Below, one piece after another: positions 1 to 8,668 of a stretch of DNA of 64,000 nucleotides (the first letter of the stretch is position 1; the number at the start of each line of letters is the position of its first letter). A model generated the notes under the pieces. The model ran no database searches. It worked only from the letters and a program-made list of their open reading frames with translations, and was not told where the DNA came from. The stretch comes from Alphaproteobacteria bacterium. Its GTDB lineage: Bacteria > Pseudomonadota > Alphaproteobacteria > Caulobacterales > Caulobacteraceae. Where the stretch lies: assembly GCA_018820205.1 (NCBI GenBank), contig JAHJOK010000024.1, positions 1-64,000 of the forward strand. Reading direction: 5' to 3'. The position numbers and the translations under genes are program-made.

Positions 1-258
1 CAGGACGTCCTCGTTGATGCCGAGCTGACGCTCGACTTCGGCCATGGCGGCGGGCGGGCAGTCGATGGCGAGCAGGGAATAGTGAGCCTTGCGGTTCTTC
101 TTGACCCGATAGGTCAGGTTGCGCAGGCCCCAGTACTCGATCTTGGCGACGGAACCGCCGCCGGCCACGATCAGGTCCTTGATGGTGTCGTTGAGGGCTT
201 CGGCCTGTTGCGCGCTGATATCCTGGCGCGACATGACCGTGTGCTCGTAAAGAGCCAT
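1..258 (-). CDS. rpsF: 30S ribosomal protein S6 (5' part only, gene runs off the window start)
   Basis: Reading leftwards from the ATG at 258 gives [15 protein letters not shown], then a stretch ending in [19 protein letters not shown], which is the S6 fold and its well-known RNA-contacting basic strand. Only the first 86 codons are in the window; S6 is usually 95-130 residues. A GGGAG Shine-Dalgarno lies about 8 bases before the start. S6 binds the central domain of 16S rRNA together with S18, and rpsF normally heads an rpsF-rpsR-rplI operon, which would continue outside the window. It is divergent from fabD across about 245 bases that must hold both promoters; I see no convincing promoter there. 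Confidence 0.95.
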   Translation of the reverse strand, partial: MALYEHTVMSRQDISAQQAEALNDTIKDLIVAGGGSVAKIEYWGLRNLTYRVKKNRKAHYSLLAIDCPPAAMAEVERQLGINEDVL

Positions 259-504
259 AGTGTCGTCTCCCTTGTAGGGCCTCGGCGCGGACGGACCGGG
301 TAAGTCCTGATCCACGATGGATCCCGATGCGGCGGCCGGGATGATTTCCCGAGCCCTTTGGAACTCCGCGCCGGGACCGAAGCCCTGGAAAGCGGGCGCG
401 TATAGGGGAAAAGGAGGCATCGGGCAACCTGAAAGCGCCGTGCTTGCCCGGAGGCGGCAACAGGCTTACGCCTCCGCGCTTCTCAGGCAACTCTGGACCC
501 GCCC

Positions 505-1455
505 ATGACACTCGCTCTCCTGTTCCCCGGACAAGGCAGCCAGGCGGTCGGCATGGGGGCGGCGCTGGCCGACGCCTTCGCCTCGGCCCGCGACGTGTTC
601 GCCGAAGTCGACCAGGCGCTGGGTCAGGATCTGTCGGGCCTGATGCGCAATGGATCCGAGGACCAGCTGACCCTGACCGAGAACGCCCAGCCGGCCCTGA
701 TGGCCGTCTCGCTGGCCGTCATACGGGTGCTGGAGAAGGAATTCGGCGTCGGCATCGACAAGGCCGCCTTCGTGGCCGGCCACTCGCTGGGTGAATATTC
801 GGCGCTGGCGGCGGCGGGCGCACTGTCACTGGCGGACACGGCGCGGCTGCTGAAGCTGCGCGGTCAGGCCATGCAGCGCGCCGTGCCGGTGGGGCAGGGG
901 GCGATGGCCTCGCTGATCGGGCCGAAGACGGATCTGGCGCTGGCCGAGGCCGCGGCGGCTGCGGGCGCCGAGGTCGGGGTCTGCGTCGTGGCCAACGACA
1001 ACAACAACGGCAATGTCGTCATCTCCGGCGAGAAGGCCGCCGTCGACCGGGCCATCGAGAAGGCCAAGGAACTGGGCGCGCGGGCCATCCCGCTGAACGT
1101 CTCGGCGCCCTTTCACTGCCCGCTCATGCAGCCCGCCGCCGACGAGATGGCGACGGCGCTGGAGACGGCCGCGCTGGTGGCTCCGGCGGTGGCTGTCGTC
1201 GCCAACGTCACCGCGCGTCCGGAAACCGATGCCGCTGCGATCCGCCGCCTGCTGGTCGAACAGGTCACCGGCCGGGTGCGCTGGCGCGAATCGATGGACT
1301 GGATGGCGACCGACGGCGGCGTGACGCGCTTCGTCGAGATCGGCTCGGGCAAGGTCCTGACCGGTATGGCCAAGCGGATCGCGCCGGATGCGGAAAGTCT
1401 GGCGCTGAACACGCCCGAAGATATCGAGGTCTTCGCCGCCTCGCTGGCCCAGTAA
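505..1455 (+). CDS. fabD: malonyl CoA-acyl carrier protein transacylase FabD
   Basis: This 316-residue protein transfers malonate from CoA to ACP, feeding the fatty-acid elongation cycle in the cytosol. Residues 9-13 are GQGSQ, the oxyanion-loop motif at the family N-terminus, and the nucleophile elbow GHSLGEYSA places the catalytic Ser near residue 94. NVSAPFHCPLM carries the partner His near residue 205. Length is normal for FabD (about 310). The Shine-Dalgarno before 505 is weak, but no better start fits the family N-terminus. fabG follows after 10 bases, then acpP and fabF, the common fab cluster, so co-transcription is likely. Confidence 0.96.
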   Translation: MTLALLFPGQGSQAVGMGAALADAFASARDVFAEVDQALGQDLSGLMRNGSEDQLTLTENAQPALMAVSLAVIRVLEKEFGVGIDKAAFVAGHSLGEYSALAAAGALSLADTARLLKLRGQAMQRAVPVGQGAMASLIGPKTDLALAEAAAAAGAEVGVCVVANDNNNGNVVISGEKAAVDRAIEKAKELGARAIPLNVSAPFHCPLMQPAADEMATALETAALVAPAVAVVANVTARPETDAAAIRRLLVEQVTGRVRWRESMDWMATDGGVTRFVEIGSGKVLTGMAKRIAPDAESLALNTPEDIEVFAASLAQ

Positions 1456-1465
1456 GGAGAGAAGA

Positions 1466-2206
1466 ATGTTCAACCTGACCGGCAAGACCGCCCTCGTCAC
1501 CGGCGCCACGGGCGGTATCGGCGGGGCCGTCGCCCGCGCCCTGCATGCACAAGGCGCCACCGTCGTCATGTCCGGCACCCGCGAGGCGGTGCTGGCGGAT
1601 CTGGCCAAGGAACTGGGTGAGCGGGCATTCTTCGCCGCCGCGAACCTGTCCGACCCCGAGAGTGTCGACGGTTTGATCGCGCGGGCCGAGGAAGCGGCCG
1701 GAGCGCCGCTGGACATTCTGGTCGCCAACGCCGGCATCACGAAGGACGGCCTGTTGATGCGAATGAAGGACGAGGACTTCCAGTCCGTCCTGACCGTCAA
1801 CCTCGAAAGCTTTTTCCGCCTGTCGCGCGCCGCGATGAAGGGGATGATGAAGCGCCGCTCGGGCCGCATCATCGGCGTGACCTCGGTCGTCGGCGTCACC
1901 GGCAACGGCGGCCAGACCAACTACGCCGCCTCCAAGGCCGGGATGATCGGCTTCTCCAAGTCCCTCGCCCAGGAAGTGGGGTCGCGGGGAATCACCGTGA
2001 ACTGCATCGCGCCGGGCTTCATCACCTCGCCGATGACCGATGTGCTGAACGAGCAGCAACGCGAGGGTATCCTGCGCAACATCCCCGCTGGACGACTGGG
2101 CACGGGCGACGAGATCGCCGCCGCCGCCGTCTATCTGTCGTCCGACGAAGCCGCCTATGTCACGGGCCAGACCCTGCACGTGAACGGCGGCATGGCGATG
2201 ATCTGA
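1466..2206 (+). CDS. fabG: 3-oxoacyl-ACP reductase FabG
   Basis: A 246-residue short-chain dehydrogenase/reductase that reduces beta-ketoacyl-ACP with NADPH in fatty-acid elongation. The Rossmann glycine motif TGATGGIGG is near residues 12-20, NAG is present in VANAGITKDG, and the catalytic Tyr-Lys pair is in YAASKAG (Tyr153, Lys157). GGAGAGAAGA just before the ATG is a good ribosome-binding site. The stop overlaps the next ATG by one base (TGATG), indicating translational coupling to the small membrane protein. Position between fabD and acpP supports FabG over other SDRs. Confidence 0.95.
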   Translation: MFNLTGKTALVTGATGGIGGAVARALHAQGATVVMSGTREAVLADLAKELGERAFFAAANLSDPESVDGLIARAEEAAGAPLDILVANAGITKDGLLMRMKDEDFQSVLTVNLESFFRLSRAAMKGMMKRRSGRIIGVTSVVGVTGNGGQTNYAASKAGMIGFSKSLAQEVGSRGITVNCIAPGFITSPMTDVLNEQQREGILRNIPAGRLGTGDEIAAAAVYLSSDEAAYVTGQTLHVNGGMAMI

Positions 2207-2397
2207 TGATCGCGCTCCGCTATCTGGCCACCATCCTGTCCGGCCCGCTGCTGCTGGTCGGCGTCGTCTGGGTGTTGCAGGGGCTGAATATCCTGCCGGG
2301 AAGCTTCATGACGGGCCAGATCATCTGGGCGGTCTACGGCGCCCCGATGGCCCTGGCGGGCGCCGGTCTGGCCTGGTGGGTCAACCGCCGTCGTTGA
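2206..2397 (+). CDS. small two-segment membrane protein in the fab cluster
   Basis: A 63-residue protein that starts on the last base of the fabG stop codon. It is almost entirely two hydrophobic segments (about residues 8-25 and 36-56), separated by a short loop containing NILPGSF, and ends in a basic WWVNRRR tail. This predicts a two-pass inner-membrane protein with a cytosolic C-terminus. I do not recognise a named family. Similar short hydrophobic proteins occur beside metabolic genes in many proteobacteria. Coupling to fabG suggests co-expression, but no function can be inferred. Confidence 0.7.
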   Translation: MIALRYLATILSGPLLLVGVVWVLQGLNILPGSFMTGQIIWAVYGAPMALAGAGLAWWVNRRR

Positions 2398-2602
2398 TCA
2401 AAGCACCTCCGGGCTCAAGCTGCACGACCGCGCGTTAGCCCAACAAGGAATGTTACGGCCTATTTCCCTCTGGAAGGGGTGTGCTAAAGGCCTTCGCAAC
2501 CGGTTGGGTCAGCGAGGCGTTGCCTCTTGCACAAGCGGAGCCGTCGTGAGACGGCAGACCAGCAATTCGCCGCCTCGGCGGCTCTAGAAGGCAGAGACAC
2601 CC

Positions 2603-2842
2603 ATGTCCGACACCCTGGAACGCGTCCGCAAGATCGTCATCGACCACCTGGACGCCGATCCGGACAAGGTCACCGAAAAGGCCAGCTTCATCGACGATCT
2701 GGGCGCTGACTCACTCGACAACGTCGAACTGGTCATGGCCTTCGAGGAAGAGTTCGACATCGAAATCCCCGATGACGCCGCCGAACACATCCAGACCGTC
2801 GGCGACGCGGTGAAATTCATCAACGAGAAGACCGCGGCCTAA
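2603..2842 (+). CDS. acpP: acyl carrier protein
   Basis: A 79-residue acidic protein with the canonical [10 protein letters not shown] motif. Ser37 is the phosphopantetheine attachment site. AcpP carries growing acyl chains on the thiol of that arm for FabD, FabG, FabF and lipid A enzymes. Length and the conserved helices ([18 protein letters not shown]) fit AcpP fully. The gene is preceded by about 200 non-coding bases (2398-2602), so it probably has its own promoter, as expected for one of the most abundant bacterial proteins. I could not single out a reliable -35/-10 pair in that gap. Confidence 0.98.
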   Translation: MSDTLERVRKIVIDHLDADPDKVTEKASFIDDLGADSLDNVELVMAFEEEFDIEIPDDAAEHIQTVGDAVKFINEKTAA

Positions 2843-2864
2843 AGCTCCGGTCCAATCGGCAGGC

Positions 2865-2907
2865 AATGGCCGCCCGGCGCTCCTAGCGGAGAGGCCCGGC
2901 GGCCATT
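2865..2907 (+). terminator. hairpin between acpP and fabF (partial terminator or RNA-stabilising stem)
   Basis: AATGGCCGCC pairs perfectly with GGCGGCCATT at the other end, with an inner CTCC/GGAG stem closed by a TAGC loop. The following bases are ACTGTTT, a weak U-tract, so this may end most acpP transcripts while letting some read into fabF, or stabilise the acpP 3' end. Confidence 0.5.
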
Positions 2908-2948
2908 ACTGTTTCTGAATCAGATTCCTGGAGCTGGAGCGCGAAATC

Positions 2949-4229
2949 ATGCGCCGCGTCGTCATTACCGGTCTCGGCCTCGTCACCCCGCTGGGCAATG
3001 GCGTGGAGCACAGCTGGCAGGGGATCGTCGAGGGACGATCGGGCATCGGCCCGATCACGGCCTTCGACACCGAGGGCTACGGCTGCACCATCGCCGGGGA
3101 GGTTCCCAGCGTGGACGGACGCGGCGGCGGCGGGCCGGGCATGGCGGGCAGCTTCGACCCCGACGCGATCCTGTCGCCCAAGGACCGCAAACGCGTCGAC
3201 GACTTCATCTTGTTCGGTATCGCCGCGGCCGACGAGGCGCTGAACGACGCCGACTGGCATCCTGAAAGCGACGAGGACAAGGAACGCACCGGCGTCATGA
3301 TGGGCGCCGGTATCGGCGGCCTGGGGCCGATCGCCGACAGCGCGGCGGTTCTGGCCGAATCGGGGCCGCGCCGGATCAGCCCATTCTTCATTCCTTCGGC
3401 CCTGATCAACCTGGCCAGCGGACAGATTTCGATCCGCCATGGGCTGAAGGGGCCGAACCATGCGGTGGTGACCGCCTGCGCGTCGGGCGTCCACGCCATC
3501 GGCGACGCGGCCCGCATGATCATGCTGGACGACGCCGATGTGATGGTGGCGGGGGGCGCCGAAAGCTCCATCGTGCCGCTGGGGATCGCCGGATTCCTGG
3601 CCTGCAAGGCGCTGTGCACCGCCTACAACGAGACACCCGAGAAGGCCTCGCGCCCGTACGACCGGGGTCATGCCGGCTTCGTCATGGGCGAGGGCGCGGG
3701 CGTCGTGATCCTGGAGGAATACGAACACGCCAAGGCGCGGGGCGCCAAGATCTACGCCGAGGTGATCGGGTACGGCATGTCGGGCGACGCCTACCACATC
3801 ACCGCCCCGTCGGAGGACGGCGACGGCGCCTATCGCGCCATGAAGGCGGCGGTGAAACGGGCCGGGATCGCCATCGAGGACATCGACTACGTCAACGCCC
3901 ACGGCACCTCGACCATGGCGGACTGGATCGAACTGAGGGCCGTCGAACGGCTGGTCGGCGACCATGCCAAGGACATGGCCATGTCCTCGACCAAGTCCAT
4001 GACCGGCCATCTGCTGGGCGCGGCCGGCGCTATCGAGGCGGTGTTCTCGATCCTGGCCATCCGCGACCAGATCGCCCCGCCGACGATCAACCTGGACGAT
4101 CCCGAACACGAAACCGCCATCGACCTGGTGCCACACAAGGGCAAGCCGATGAGGATCGACGTCGCCATGTCCAACAGCTTCGGGTTCGGGGGCACCAACG
4201 CCTCCATCATCTTCAAGAAGGTCGCCTGA
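2949..4229 (+). CDS. fabF: 3-oxoacyl-ACP synthase II FabF
   Basis: A 426-residue condensing enzyme of the thiolase fold that elongates acyl-ACP with malonyl-ACP. The nucleophile is Cys177 in VTACASGVHAIG. The two catalytic His are in NAHGTST (about 318) and MTGHLLGAAG (about 354), giving the Cys-His-His triad of KAS I/II enzymes. The C-terminal glycine loop NSFGFGGTNAS is intact. The protein is slightly longer than E. coli FabF (413) because of a Gly-rich insertion near residues 55-65. mltG starts two bases after the stop, as in many bacteria where fabF and mltG are neighbours. Confidence 0.96.
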   Translation: MRRVVITGLGLVTPLGNGVEHSWQGIVEGRSGIGPITAFDTEGYGCTIAGEVPSVDGRGGGGPGMAGSFDPDAILSPKDRKRVDDFILFGIAAADEALNDADWHPESDEDKERTGVMMGAGIGGLGPIADSAAVLAESGPRRISPFFIPSALINLASGQISIRHGLKGPNHAVVTACASGVHAIGDAARMIMLDDADVMVAGGAESSIVPLGIAGFLACKALCTAYNETPEKASRPYDRGHAGFVMGEGAGVVILEEYEHAKARGAKIYAEVIGYGMSGDAYHITAPSEDGDGAYRAMKAAVKRAGIAIEDIDYVNAHGTSTMADWIELRAVERLVGDHAKDMAMSSTKSMTGHLLGAAGAIEAVFSILAIRDQIAPPTINLDDPEHETAIDLVPHKGKPMRIDVAMSNSFGFGGTNASIIFKKVA

Positions 4230-4231
4230 TC

Positions 4232-5443
4232 GTGGCGAAAGGCGAGGGGGCGCAGAAGCGACGATCCGGTCTGGTCGCGGCGGCGCTGGCGGCGTCGGCC
4301 ACTGTCAGCCTGTTCCTGATTGCGGTCCTGGCCTGGGCCTGGAGCGTCTATTACGCGCCCGGTCCCTCGGCGCGTCAGGGCGATACGACGGTGGTCACCC
4401 TGCCGTCCGGCTCGGGCGTGTCGGCCATCGCCGCGACGCTGAAGAGCGCGGGCGTGATCAAGTCGGTCGATATGTTCAAGGCCGCCGCCACCCTGAGTGG
4501 GGCCGACCGGCGGCTGCGGGCCGGAGAGTATGAAGTGCCGACGGGGGCGTCGCTCAAGGCGGTCATCCGCCTGCTGACGGACGGTCGCGTGGTCCGCCAT
4601 TTCGTCACCATCCCCGAAGGCTGGTCCTCGGCCCAGGCCGTGGACATCCTGAACCGCGAGCCGGTGCTGACCGGAACCATCGACGGAGTGCCCGAGGAAG
4701 GCTCGCTGTGGGCCGAAACCTATGAGGTCGCCCGGGGCGAGACCCGCGCCGCCGTCATCGCCCGGATGCAGCGCGCCGCCACAGAAAACCTGGCGGAATT
4801 GTGGGCCGCGCGGGGACCGACGACCGTGGTCCGCACGCCGGAAGAGGCCGTGATCCTGGCCTCCATCGTCGAGAAGGAAACCGGCGTGGCGCGCGAACGG
4901 CCCCGGGTGGCGGCCGTCTTCTCGAACCGCATCCGCCTCGGAATGCGGCTGGAGAGCGATCCGACCATCATCTACGGCATCACCCAGGGTCGGCCCTTGG
5001 GGCGCGGCATCCGCCTGTCGGAACTGCAGCGCGACACGGGCTGGAACACCTATCTGATCGACGGTCTGCCGCCGACGCCGATCGCCAATCCGGGGCGTCA
5101 GGCGCTGGAGGCCGTCCTGAACCCTCCGCGTACGGAAGACCTGTTCTTCGTCGCCGACGGAACCGGCGGCCACGTGTTCGCGCGGACCTATCAGGAACAC
5201 CTGGTCAATGTGTCGCGCTGGCGCGCGATCGAGGCGGGCAAGGCCGGGCCGCCCCCGGCCGAGACCCTGCCGCCCGGCGCGGTTCCGGGGGCGCCGCCAC
5301 CCGGGACGGCGACGCCCGACGCCGACGCCGCGCCCCTGACGGGCGATGCGGTCATCACCATGCAGGCGCCCGGAACGGTGACGCCCCAGCGGCTGCGCCC
5401 GGCCCAGTCGGCGCCGACGCCCGCACCGGCGCGCGGGCCATGA
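4232..5443 (+). CDS. mltG: endolytic murein transglycosylase MltG (YceG-like)
   Basis: A 403-residue inner-membrane enzyme that cuts nascent glycan strands and ends their polymerisation. I chose the GTG at 4232, right after fabF. It gives a basic N-terminus (KGEGAQKRR), then a transmembrane helix at about residues 15-36, matching the family. The catalytic region has VEKETG (residues 213-218), SNRIRLGMRLESDPTIIYG and NTYLIDGLPPTPIANPG, all hallmarks of the domain. The last 70 or so residues are Pro/Ala-rich and look disordered, longer than in E. coli MltG. The stop overlaps the next ATG as ATGA. Confidence 0.93.
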   Translation: MAKGEGAQKRRSGLVAAALAASATVSLFLIAVLAWAWSVYYAPGPSARQGDTTVVTLPSGSGVSAIAATLKSAGVIKSVDMFKAAATLSGADRRLRAGEYEVPTGASLKAVIRLLTDGRVVRHFVTIPEGWSSAQAVDILNREPVLTGTIDGVPEEGSLWAETYEVARGETRAAVIARMQRAATENLAELWAARGPTTVVRTPEEAVILASIVEKETGVARERPRVAAVFSNRIRLGMRLESDPTIIYGITQGRPLGRGIRLSELQRDTGWNTYLIDGLPPTPIANPGRQALEAVLNPPRTEDLFFVADGTGGHVFARTYQEHLVNVSRWRAIEAGKAGPPPAETLPPGAVPGAPPPGTATPDADAAPLTGDAVITMQAPGTVTPQRLRPAQSAPTPAPARGP

Positions 5444-6327
5444 GCGCGCTTTCCGGCATGACCGGTTTCGGCCGGGCCGACGGGGCGCTCGACGGATGGA
5501 CGTGGTCGGTCGAGGCGCGGTCCGTCAACGGCCGCAACCTGGATGTTCGCTTCCGGGGACCGAACGGTTTCGACGCCCTGGAGCGGCTGGCCAAGTCCGC
5601 AGCTCAGGCGCGGCTCAGCCGGGGCCAGGTCACGGTCGGGGTTCAAGCGCGCAGAGCCGCCGGCGACGCCTCCGCCCTGAAGGTGAACGAGGCCGTTCTG
5701 GCCCGCTATCTGCAGCTCGCGAACCAGCTGGCGGAGGAGGGGGCGACCCCGCCGTCCGCCGACGGGCTGCTGGCCCTGCGTGGGGTGCTGGACGCGGAGG
5801 ACGAGGACGCCGAAGACCCGCAGGCCCACGCCGCCGTCGAGGCCGCCATGGCCGCGACCGTCGAACAGGCGCTGGACGCGCTGAGAGCATCCAGGGAGCA
5901 GGAAGGCGAACAACTGCGTCCCGTCATCCAGGATTTCATCGACCGGATCCAGGCGCTGGTGGGCTCGGCCGAAACCGAAGCCGCCGCCCAGACCGAGGCG
6001 GTCCGGGAGCGGTTCGCCCGTCGCATGGCCGAACTGGCGCCGGATGCGCCGGGCCTTGAGGACCGGATCGTGCTGGAGGCCGCGGCCCTGGCCACCAAGG
6101 CCGACGTGCGCGAGGAACTGGACCGGCTGGCCGCCCACGTCGCCTCGGCCCGCGCCCTGTTGCAGCAACCCCCCGCCGGGCGGAAACTGGACTTCCTGAT
6201 ACAGGAGTTCATGCGCGAGGCGAACACACTGTGCTCGAAATCGGCTACGACCGCCCTGACCGCCGTCGGGCTCGACCTCAAGGCGGTGATCGAGCAGCTG
6301 CGAGAGCAAGTCCAGAATGTCGAATGA
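5440..6327 (+). CDS. YicC/YloC family endoribonuclease
   Basis: A 295-residue protein starting MSALSGMTGFGRA, the signature N-terminus of the YicC family, and ending with the conserved block LDFLIQEFMREANTLCSKS plus a short C-terminal helix. Family members are ribonucleases affecting sRNA and mRNA stability; E. coli YicC acts on RyhB. The middle (residues 115-200) is acidic and probably coiled. It overlaps mltG by four bases and gmk by eleven, so the three are read as one unit; yicC-gmk adjacency is common across bacteria. Confidence 0.9.
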   Translation: MSALSGMTGFGRADGALDGWTWSVEARSVNGRNLDVRFRGPNGFDALERLAKSAAQARLSRGQVTVGVQARRAAGDASALKVNEAVLARYLQLANQLAEEGATPPSADGLLALRGVLDAEDEDAEDPQAHAAVEAAMAATVEQALDALRASREQEGEQLRPVIQDFIDRIQALVGSAETEAAAQTEAVRERFARRMAELAPDAPGLEDRIVLEAAALATKADVREELDRLAAHVASARALLQQPPAGRKLDFLIQEFMREANTLCSKSATTALTAVGLDLKAVIEQLREQVQNVE

Positions 6328-6958
6328 CCGCACGCCCCGCCGGGGCGTCCTCCTGATCGTCGCCAGCCCCTCGGGCGCCGGCAAGACCTCGCTGTGCCGC
6401 CGCCTGATGGCCGATCACGGCGGGCTGGAGCTGTCGGTCTCCATGACCACGCGCGGCATCCGGCCGGGCGAGGTGGCCGATCGCGACTATCACTTCGTCT
6501 CGCCCGAAGAGTTCCAGTCCCTGATCGACGCCGACGCCTTCCTGGAATGGGCCGACGTCCATGGATCGCGCTACGGCAGCCCACGCGCGCCGATCGACAA
6601 GGCCTTGTCGGAGGGCCGCGACGTCCTGTTCGACATCGACTGGCAGGGCGCGGCCCAGGTCGCCGCCAAATGCCCGGAAGACGCGGTGCGCGTCTTCATC
6701 CTGCCCCCCAGCCTGGAAGAGCTGCGACGCCGCCTGGTGACCCGTTCCCAGGACGCCGAGGACGTCATCGAACGCCGCATCCGCAACGCCAAGGGCGAGA
6801 TCGAACACTGCGACGTGTTCGACTACGTCTTCGTCAACGACGATTTCGATCGCAGCTACGCTGAACTGGCCCACATCTACCACGCCGAACGCAGCCGCCG
6901 GTTCCGCAACGTCTGGGTCGGCGACTATCGCGACGGGCTGCTGGGCGAAGACGTCTAG
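6317..6958 (+). CDS. gmk: guanylate kinase
   Basis: A 213-residue enzyme phosphorylating GMP to GDP with ATP. The P-loop ASPSGAGKTS is at residues 16-25, followed by the GMP-binding stretch SMTTRGIRPGE and DYHFVSPEEF, and the core DIDWQGAAQV. Length is normal. The start codon lies inside the yicC 3' end, giving an 11-base overlap and suggesting translational coupling. The stop codon shares a CTAG palindrome with the stop of the convergent DUF305 gene, so the two genes meet exactly tail to tail. Confidence 0.96.
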   Translation: MSNDRTPRRGVLLIVASPSGAGKTSLCRRLMADHGGLELSVSMTTRGIRPGEVADRDYHFVSPEEFQSLIDADAFLEWADVHGSRYGSPRAPIDKALSEGRDVLFDIDWQGAAQVAAKCPEDAVRVFILPPSLEELRRRLVTRSQDAEDVIERRIRNAKGEIEHCDVFDYVFVNDDFDRSYAELAHIYHAERSRRFRNVWVGDYRDGLLGEDV

Positions 6959-7476
6959 CTCAGTTGCGCCTCGACCGAAGGCGCGCCAGACGACGGATCT
7001 TCGGGTGCGATATCGGCTGAACCTGTGGTGGGCTCGCGCTCCAGGTCAGCGATCAAAGCCTCCATTTCCGCAATCTCGCGCACTTGGGCCGCGATAATGC
7101 CGTCCGCGAGTTCGCGCACGCGGGGATCGCGGATATGGGCGCGGCGCGAGGTCAGGACCGCAATCGAATGGTGCGGGATCATCGCCTTCATATAGCTGAC
7201 GTCGTCCACGGTCTGCTGGCTCCGTACCAGCCACAACGACCCCGCGAAAACCGCAGAGGCCCCGGCCAGTACGGCGATGTTCGCGCGTCGGTTCGGATAC
7301 ATGGAGAACATGAAACCCATCATGATCAAGGCCATCACAGCCCCCATCAACAGGGCCATCCAGGCGCGGGTCTGGCTGAACCAGACGTGATCGAAGGCAT
7401 ACGTGGTCAGATACATCAGCCCAAACATCACGATCGTGGAGGTCGCGATCATCAGGGCGAAACGGGGGTAGGTCAT
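6955..7476 (-). CDS. DUF305 membrane protein
   Basis: A 173-residue protein with three hydrophobic segments at roughly residues 5-30, 38-60 and 66-85, then a soluble helical part containing MKAMIPHHSIAVLTS. This HH-containing motif is typical of the DUF305 ferritin-like group, in which His and Met residues are thought to bind metal, often copper. The C-terminal 35 residues are Glu/Ala-rich. DUF305 proteins commonly travel with copper or heavy-metal genes, but none are next to it here, so a metal-stress role is only an inference. Confidence 0.75.
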   Translation of the reverse strand: MTYPRFALMIATSTIVMFGLMYLTTYAFDHVWFSQTRAWMALLMGAVMALIMMGFMFSMYPNRRANIAVLAGASAVFAGSLWLVRSQQTVDDVSYMKAMIPHHSIAVLTSRRAHIRDPRVRELADGIIAAQVREIAEMEALIADLEREPTTGSADIAPEDPSSGAPSVEAQLS

Positions 7477-7527
7477 CGGGCTCTTTCGGCGGCTATCCTC
7501 TTTTGAACGCCTCCCCGGCCGAGAGGA

Positions 7528-8661
7528 TCAGATCAGCGCTCGAGCCGCAAACCACGGTCGCATCCGCCTCAACGCCTCCTCGATCTCCGGCGTCGAGACC
7601 GCGAAGCTGAAGCGCATGAAGCGGTGGCCGTCGATGGGATCGAAGTCCACGCCCGGCGCAGTGGCTATGCCGGTATCCCTCAGCAACTGCTCGCAAAAGG
7701 CCACGCTGTCGTCCGTCAGATGGCCGATGTCGGCCCAGATGTAGAAGGCGCCGTCGGGCGGGGCGATCGACTTCAACCCGAGGGCGGGCAGGGCCTCCAG
7801 CATCAGGGTGCGGTTCTGCCGATAGGTCTCGACATGACCTTCCAGCACCGCCTGTTCATCCATCGCCACCAGACCGGCGTGCTGGCTGAGCGACGGCGGG
7901 GTCAGGAACAGGTTGCCGATGAAGGCGCGGGCGCGCTCGACATGATCCGGCGGAACCAGAAGCCAGCCCAGACGCCAGCCGGCCATGCTCCAGTATTTGC
8001 TGAAGCTGTTGATCACCATGGCGTCCGGGGCGAACTGCAGCATCGTAGGCTGGGGTCCGACATAGGACAGGCCGTGATAAATCTCGTCCGAGATGATCGC
8101 GATGTTCCGCATACGGCATACGTCCGCGATGGCCGCCATTTCGTCGGCGGCGATGACCGATCCGGTCGGGTTGGCCGGGCTGGCGATGATCACCCCCGCC
8201 GGGGCCGGGTCCAGTGCGGCCAAGGCGCGGGCCGTCAGCTGATAGTGGTCGTCGGGGCCGCAGGCGATCTCCACCGGCGTCATTCTCAGCGCCTTGACCG
8301 TGTTGCGATAGGCGACATAGCCGGGCCGGGCCATGGCGATCCGGTCGCCCGGACCGAACCTTGACGACAGGGCCAGGACCAGGGCTGGAGACGCCCCGCA
8401 GGTCAGCAGCAGACGATCCGGCGTGACGGCGACGCCATAGCGCTCGTCATAGAGCCGGACGATCCGGTCCTTCAGCGGGGCGCTCTCCCAGTAGCCCATT
8501 GCGTCGGCGTCCAACACGCGGTGGGCCTGGGCCACGGCCGCAGGCGGCGCCCCGGTGGAGGGCTGGCCGAACTCCATGTGGATCACCGACCGGCCCTCGG
8601 CCTTCAGCGCATGCGCCAGCCGGCTGATGACGATGGCGCGGAAGGGTTCGATCTCGCTCAT
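7528..8661 (-). CDS. PLP-dependent class I/II aminotransferase
   Basis: A 377-residue fold-type I aminotransferase of the AspC/AlaA-like group. Visible motifs are ASPANPTGSVI (substrate carboxylate and PLP ring contacts), ISDEIYHGLSY, and NSFSKYWSMAGWRLGW with the PLP-binding Lys near residue 222. The C-terminal RFSFAVSTPEIEEALRR contains the substrate-binding Arg. The actual amino donor cannot be told from sequence; aspartate, alanine or aromatic substrates are possible. It starts seven bases after the rsmA stop and is the last gene of the minus-strand lpt operon. Confidence 0.88.
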   Translation of the reverse strand: MSEIEPFRAIVISRLAHALKAEGRSVIHMEFGQPSTGAPPAAVAQAHRVLDADAMGYWESAPLKDRIVRLYDERYGVAVTPDRLLLTCGASPALVLALSSRFGPGDRIAMARPGYVAYRNTVKALRMTPVEIACGPDDHYQLTARALAALDPAPAGVIIASPANPTGSVIAADEMAAIADVCRMRNIAIISDEIYHGLSYVGPQPTMLQFAPDAMVINSFSKYWSMAGWRLGWLLVPPDHVERARAFIGNLFLTPPSLSQHAGLVAMDEQAVLEGHVETYRQNRTLMLEALPALGLKSIAPPDGAFYIWADIGHLTDDSVAFCEQLLRDTGIATAPGVDFDPIDGHRFMRFSFAVSTPEIEEALRRMRPWFAARALI

Positions 8662-8668
8662 GCGGGGC

